The notes under the pieces are model-generated. The model was not told the origin of the DNA, did no database searches, and saw nothing but the letters and a program-made list of their open reading frames with translations. DNA of 9,471 bases from positions 1 through 9,471 of the forward strand of contig CAJXVF010000050.1 of NCBI GenBank assembly GCA_913060845.1, given 5' to 3'. This document shows positions 7,165-9,471 of this stretch, piece after piece (within the stretch, counting starts at the first letter, position 1; every line of letters begins with the position of its first letter). The position numbers and the translations under genes were made by a program. The DNA comes from an uncultured Alphaproteobacteria bacterium (lineage in GTDB: Bacteria > Pseudomonadota > Alphaproteobacteria > Bin95).

Positions 7165-7212
7165 GCCAAAGAAAGCCTTCAAAAAGCTATTTGAGCAAGC
7201 AACCGTACAATA

Positions 7213-7259
7213 GGGCCAGGCAGTATCAGTTATACGCCGCCGCCAGCCTTCTGCGGCCC
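7213..7259. terminator. Imperfect long stem-loop between convergent genes
   Basis: In the 116-bp gap between the lipoprotein and amidase stops, GGGCC-AG-GCAG (7213-7223) can pair with CTGC-GGCCC (7251-7259), a 9-bp stem with a 2-nt bulge and a 27-nt loop. No T-tract follows on either strand, so it is a poor intrinsic terminator candidate. Confidence 0.2.
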
Positions 7260-7270
7260 GGTAATCCTGC

Positions 7271-7280
7271 GCCAATTGGC
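7271..7280. repeat. 10-bp palindrome next to the amidase stop codon
   Basis: GCCAATTGGC is a perfect palindrome immediately 3' of the amidase TAA on the minus strand. It may be chance or part of transcript-end structure. Confidence 0.2.
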
Positions 7281-8696
7281 TTAATTCGGCAATGGTGGTG
7301 CCGCACCAATGTGATCAACGGCTTGCTCATAGCCATGACCGAGCGACAGAAGGGTGCGTTCCTGGAACGGGCGGGAGATAAGCTGACAGGATAAAGGCAA
7401 CCCTTTGGTGGATACGCCAAGCGGCGTCGCCAGCCCTGGCAGGCCCAAATAGTTGAACGGCCGGGTCGCCCGGGTGATCCCAGCTACCATCGTCTGGATA
7501 GCGCCCGGTTGGCCCTCATCTGTTTCAGCAATGCTTGGCACCGGCATGGTGATGGACGGCAGCAGCAGCGCATCTGCCTTCGCAAACACCTGATCGCAGA
7601 AGTCCCGAAGCACCTGTCCGCGTGCTGCCTGAGCTTCCAAATACACGGTCGCTGGAATGGCAAACCCGGCCTCCGTTCGGCTGTAAACATGGGTGGCGTA
7701 ATCATCAGGCCGTTCGCGCATCCAGCGACCATGAAGCGTGGCCGCCTCACTTTTGGAGATGGCATCAGCCGCACTGTAGAGAGGCGCGCAATCCGGCAAT
7801 GTCACTTCCAGAAATTCACACCCCAGCCCCTCAAACACCTTAAGGGCGGCCATGTGGGCTTCGTGGGTTTCAGGATCGACGGGGCCGAACGGCTTTCCCA
7901 TTGCGTGCGCGATGCGCAGGCCTTTCAGCGGTTTGTCGATCAAGCCTTGCCAGTCCGGGATTTCGCGGCGGCTGGTTGTTGGATCTTTCGGATCATGGCC
8001 CGCAATTGCTGAATACATCATCGCTGCATCCGTGGCTGACCGTGTCAGTGGGCCAACGGTATCAAGCGACCAGGCGCGCGGCATCGCACCATAACGACTA
8101 ACGGCACCGTATGTCGGTTTCAGGCCAAACAGACCGCACATGATCGCAGGCAAGCGGATGGATCCGCCGGTGTCTGATCCAAGAGCGCCATAAACAACAC
8201 CCGCTGCCACAGATGCGCCGGAGCCAGAGGACGATCCACCCGTAATGTGATCTGGGTTCCAAGGATTGCGCGCATGGCCGTAATGGGCGTTATGACCGGT
8301 AGGACCAGCCGCGAATTCAGACATATTCAAGCGGCCAGTTTCAATCGCACCGGCAGCATTCAAGCGCGCGACCACCGTAGCCGTGTCTTCACCAACAAGA
8401 TCACCCAACAGGGCCGACCCACCAGAACTGCGTTCCCCCACCCGCATGAACATATCTTTGTGCGCGAGAGGGGCGCCGAGCAGTGGGCGCTTATCACCCT
8501 TCGCCCGTGCGGTGTCTGCCGCTTTCGCAGCCTTGATTGCAGCCTCACCATCCATGCGAATGAAGGCGTTGATATGGGGCTGCCAGGCTTCCATCCGCTG
8601 CAGCATATCTTCGGTCGCCTCAAGGGAGGAGATATGCCCGGCCTCCATTTCGGCCATTAATTCATGCAAGCTTTGCAGGCGATTGGGGCGCGTCAT
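7281..8696 (-). CDS. Amidase-signature family hydrolase
   Basis: 471 residues, a normal length for amidase-signature enzymes, which cleave carboxamide bonds with a Ser-cisSer-Lys triad. All three residues are visible: Lys80 in LAHKDMF, Ser155 in TGGSSSGSGA and the nucleophile Ser179 in GSDTGGSIR. The 24-residue Ser-Ser spacing matches GatA, malonamidase E2 and FAAH. Further family blocks are LFGLKPTYGAVSRYG and the C-terminal GLPGLATPLG. It resembles GatA, but with a short dedicated partner and no gatB in view a catabolic amidase is more likely than a tRNA amidotransferase. The substrate is unknown. AGGAG (8704-8708), inside the preceding gene, lies 7 nt before the ATG, and the start overlaps that gene's TGA as ATGA, indicating translational coupling. 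There is no signal peptide, so it should be cytoplasmic. Confidence 0.93.
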   Translation of the reverse strand: MTRPNRLQSLHELMAEMEAGHISSLEATEDMLQRMEAWQPHINAFIRMDGEAAIKAAKAADTARAKGDKRPLLGAPLAHKDMFMRVGERSSGGSALLGDLVGEDTATVVARLNAAGAIETGRLNMSEFAAGPTGHNAHYGHARNPWNPDHITGGSSSGSGASVAAGVVYGALGSDTGGSIRLPAIMCGLFGLKPTYGAVSRYGAMPRAWSLDTVGPLTRSATDAAMMYSAIAGHDPKDPTTSRREIPDWQGLIDKPLKGLRIAHAMGKPFGPVDPETHEAHMAALKVFEGLGCEFLEVTLPDCAPLYSAADAISKSEAATLHGRWMRERPDDYATHVYSRTEAGFAIPATVYLEAQAARGQVLRDFCDQVFAKADALLLPSITMPVPSIAETDEGQPGAIQTMVAGITRATRPFNYLGLPGLATPLGVSTKGLPLSCQLISRPFQERTLLSLGHGYEQAVDHIGAAPPLPN

Positions 8697-8878
8697 GCGT
8701 CATCTCCTGCGCAGTCTTCCAAGGCCTTCAGAAAATGTGACGGCTCATCGTAAAAGCCAAACTTCGGCGTGATCGCAGATGCAACGCCCTGGCGGATGCG
8801 ATCTGCCTCTGCAGCGACATCTGCCGCCCGCTCCGGCGTCATTTTGAGACCGCCGTAATAGTCCTGCTTTTCCGTCAT
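8693..8878 (-). CDS. Small GatC/AtzG-like protein coupled to the amidase
   Basis: 61 residues starting MTEKQDYYGG and ending DCAGDDA. The start at 8878 is set by GGGGAG (8886-8891) 7 nt upstream; ATG 8896 would add six residues (MPGRAE) encoded by the ribosome site itself. Most of the protein is probably two helices: MTPERAADVAAEADRIRQGV (about 13-32), a turn, then FYDEPSHFLKALE. Its stop overlaps the amidase start as ATGA. Small helical partners just upstream of amidase-signature enzymes are known, namely GatC for GatA and AtzG for AtzE, and the shape with an acidic (Y/F)DEP segment fits that role. I could not match a named family, so function rests on length, helical character and coupling. 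It probably wraps or stabilises the amidase. Confidence 0.75.
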   Translation of the reverse strand: MTEKQDYYGGLKMTPERAADVAAEADRIRQGVASAITPKFGFYDEPSHFLKALEDCAGDDA

Positions 8879-8885
8879 TTCCGCT

Positions 8886-8891
8886 CTCCCC
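8886..8891 (-). promoter_or_regulatory. Ribosome binding site deciding the small-subunit start
   Basis: On the minus strand GGGGAG lies 7 nt before ATG 8878. It falls inside the codons that would follow the alternative ATG 8896, which has no good site of its own. The 90-bp gap between this start and the divergent hydratase-like gene contains no promoter pair I would defend. Confidence 0.6.
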
Positions 8892-8968
8892 GGCATCGTG
8901 TGTTGGTGAAGTCTACGCGGACATATCGTTTTGTGCGATCCTGTAGGTCACATAATTGGAATTTAGCC

Positions 8969-9438
8969 ATGACACCTGAAACCGAAGACAAACTCGCAGA
9001 CCTTTTGGCTCGCTTGCGCCAGTCCGGCAAGCCGCAATCTGGCCTAGCCCCAGACTTGATGCCGCCCGACGCTGCATAAGCATATCGCGTCTCGGCTAAG
9101 GTGCAGGACCAGCTTGGCTGGGAGGTTGGCGGCTGGAAGATTGCAGCCAATAAGCCGGAAATGCAGGCTGCTCTCCGTGCGGAAGAGACAATCTTCGGCT
9201 CCGTGTTTCGTCACCTCATTCACGAAAACCCAGCGACGCTCGATCACAGCACGCTTCAGCATCCCGTTGTTGAATGCGAATATGTCGTGCGCTTCCGGGA
9301 CGGCCTGCCCCCACGGGCGACGCCTTATTCAGAAGCCGATGTCGCAGAAGCAATTGCGGACATTCATATCGGCATAGAAGTCGCTGAGTGCCGCTTCATT
9401 CATGATGACGCCTTCCCTGCCCTTCCCGCGATTTTGGC
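8969..9438 (+). pseudogene. 2-keto-4-pentenoate hydratase (MhpD)-like protein, 3'-truncated, with in-frame TAA
   Basis: From ATG 8969 the frame encodes MTPETEDKLADLLARLRQSG up to PPDAA, meets TAA at 9077-9079, then continues in the same frame to the adapter junction, about 157 codons in all. The part after the stop carries family landmarks of the MhpD/fumarylacetoacetate hydrolase fold: AYRVSAKVQ, GWEVGGWKIAANKPEMQ, an FG near ETIFG, VVECEYVVRF with the paired acidic residues expected for metal binding, PYSEADVAEAIADIHIGIEV and ECRF. Family members are about 250-270 residues, so roughly the last 100 lie outside the fragment. These enzymes hydrate 2-hydroxypentadienoates in meta-cleavage of aromatics or decarboxylate related acids. 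CAA or GAA changed to TAA by one base would explain the stop. The gene is divergent from the amidase pair. It may be a pseudogene or carry a sequence error. Confidence 0.75.
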
Positions 9439-9471
9439 CTGTCTCTTATACACATCTCCGAGCCCACGAGA
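9439..9471 (-). other. Illumina Nextera Read-2 adapter (not genomic)
   Basis: Bases 9439-9457 read CTGTCTCTTATACACATCT, the reverse complement of the Tn5 mosaic end, and 9458-9471 read CCGAGCCCACGAGA, the Read-2 arm lacking only its last base before the i7 index. The biological insert therefore ends at 9438, inside a codon of the hydratase-like gene. Confidence 0.98.

Noticed and set aside
6673..7275. 200-residue minus-strand ORF
   Set aside because: It is antisense to the P460-like lipoprotein, which has a lipobox, a strong ribosome site and family motifs.
9114..9377. 87-residue plus-strand ORF
   Set aside because: It is in a different frame from the hydratase-like gene, which carries the recognisable family motifs over the same bases.
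43..9438. Stop-codon reassignment (TAG/TAA to Gln) as the reason for the two in-frame stops
   Set aside because: TAG and TAA are used as ordinary stops by the intact genes, and those genes contain no internal TAG or TAA.

Overview
The window is one sequenced fragment of bacterial DNA, about 9.4 kb long, that still carries Illumina Nextera adapter at both ends. Bases 1-42 are the end of P5, the i5 index, Read-1 adapter and Tn5 mosaic end. Bases 9439-9471 are the mosaic end and Read-2 adapter. Only 43-9438 is biological sequence. It looks chromosomal, moderately G+C-rich and densely coded. The TypA sequence and general gene style suggest an alphaproteobacterium, but this is an inference without a database search. 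I see no tRNA, rRNA, CRISPR array, insertion sequence or phage gene.

Layout: (i) 43-717 (+), 3' part of an HExxH metallopeptidase-like gene of unknown function, broken by an in-frame TAG; (ii) 906-2729 (-), typA/bipA; (iii) 2909-4174 (-), a CinA-family protein of the E. coli YfaY type whose deamidase half has lost its signature motif; (iv) 4315-5070 (+), an exported pentapeptide-repeat protein divergent from cinA; (v) 5072-6457 (-), a DAO-family FAD-dependent amine/amino-acid oxidoreductase converging on it with a 1-nt gap; (vi) 6619-7164 (+), a lipoprotein with a cytochrome P460-like domain that ends before the usual CxxCH haem site; (vii) 8878-7281 (-), a two-gene operon of a 61-residue GatC/AtzG-like protein and an amidase-signature enzyme overlapping by ATGA; (viii) 8969-9438 (+), the 5' part of a 2-keto-4-pentenoate hydratase-like gene, broken by an in-frame TAA.

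The genes do not form one obvious pathway. typA and cinA are housekeeping or stress genes, each with its own recognisable sigma70-type promoter. The oxidoreductase, amidase pair and hydratase fit the small-molecule catabolism expected of a heterotroph. The most interesting biology is the P460-like lipoprotein without a c-haem motif, the CinA with a degenerate deamidase site, and the small protein coupled to the amidase. The two premature stops lie in the end genes only, about 210 and 360 bases from the adapter junctions. TAA, TAG and TGA all end intact genes in the window, so a changed genetic code is unlikely; real pseudogenes or amplification/sequencing errors remain possible. I did not find a convincing new multi-gene system.
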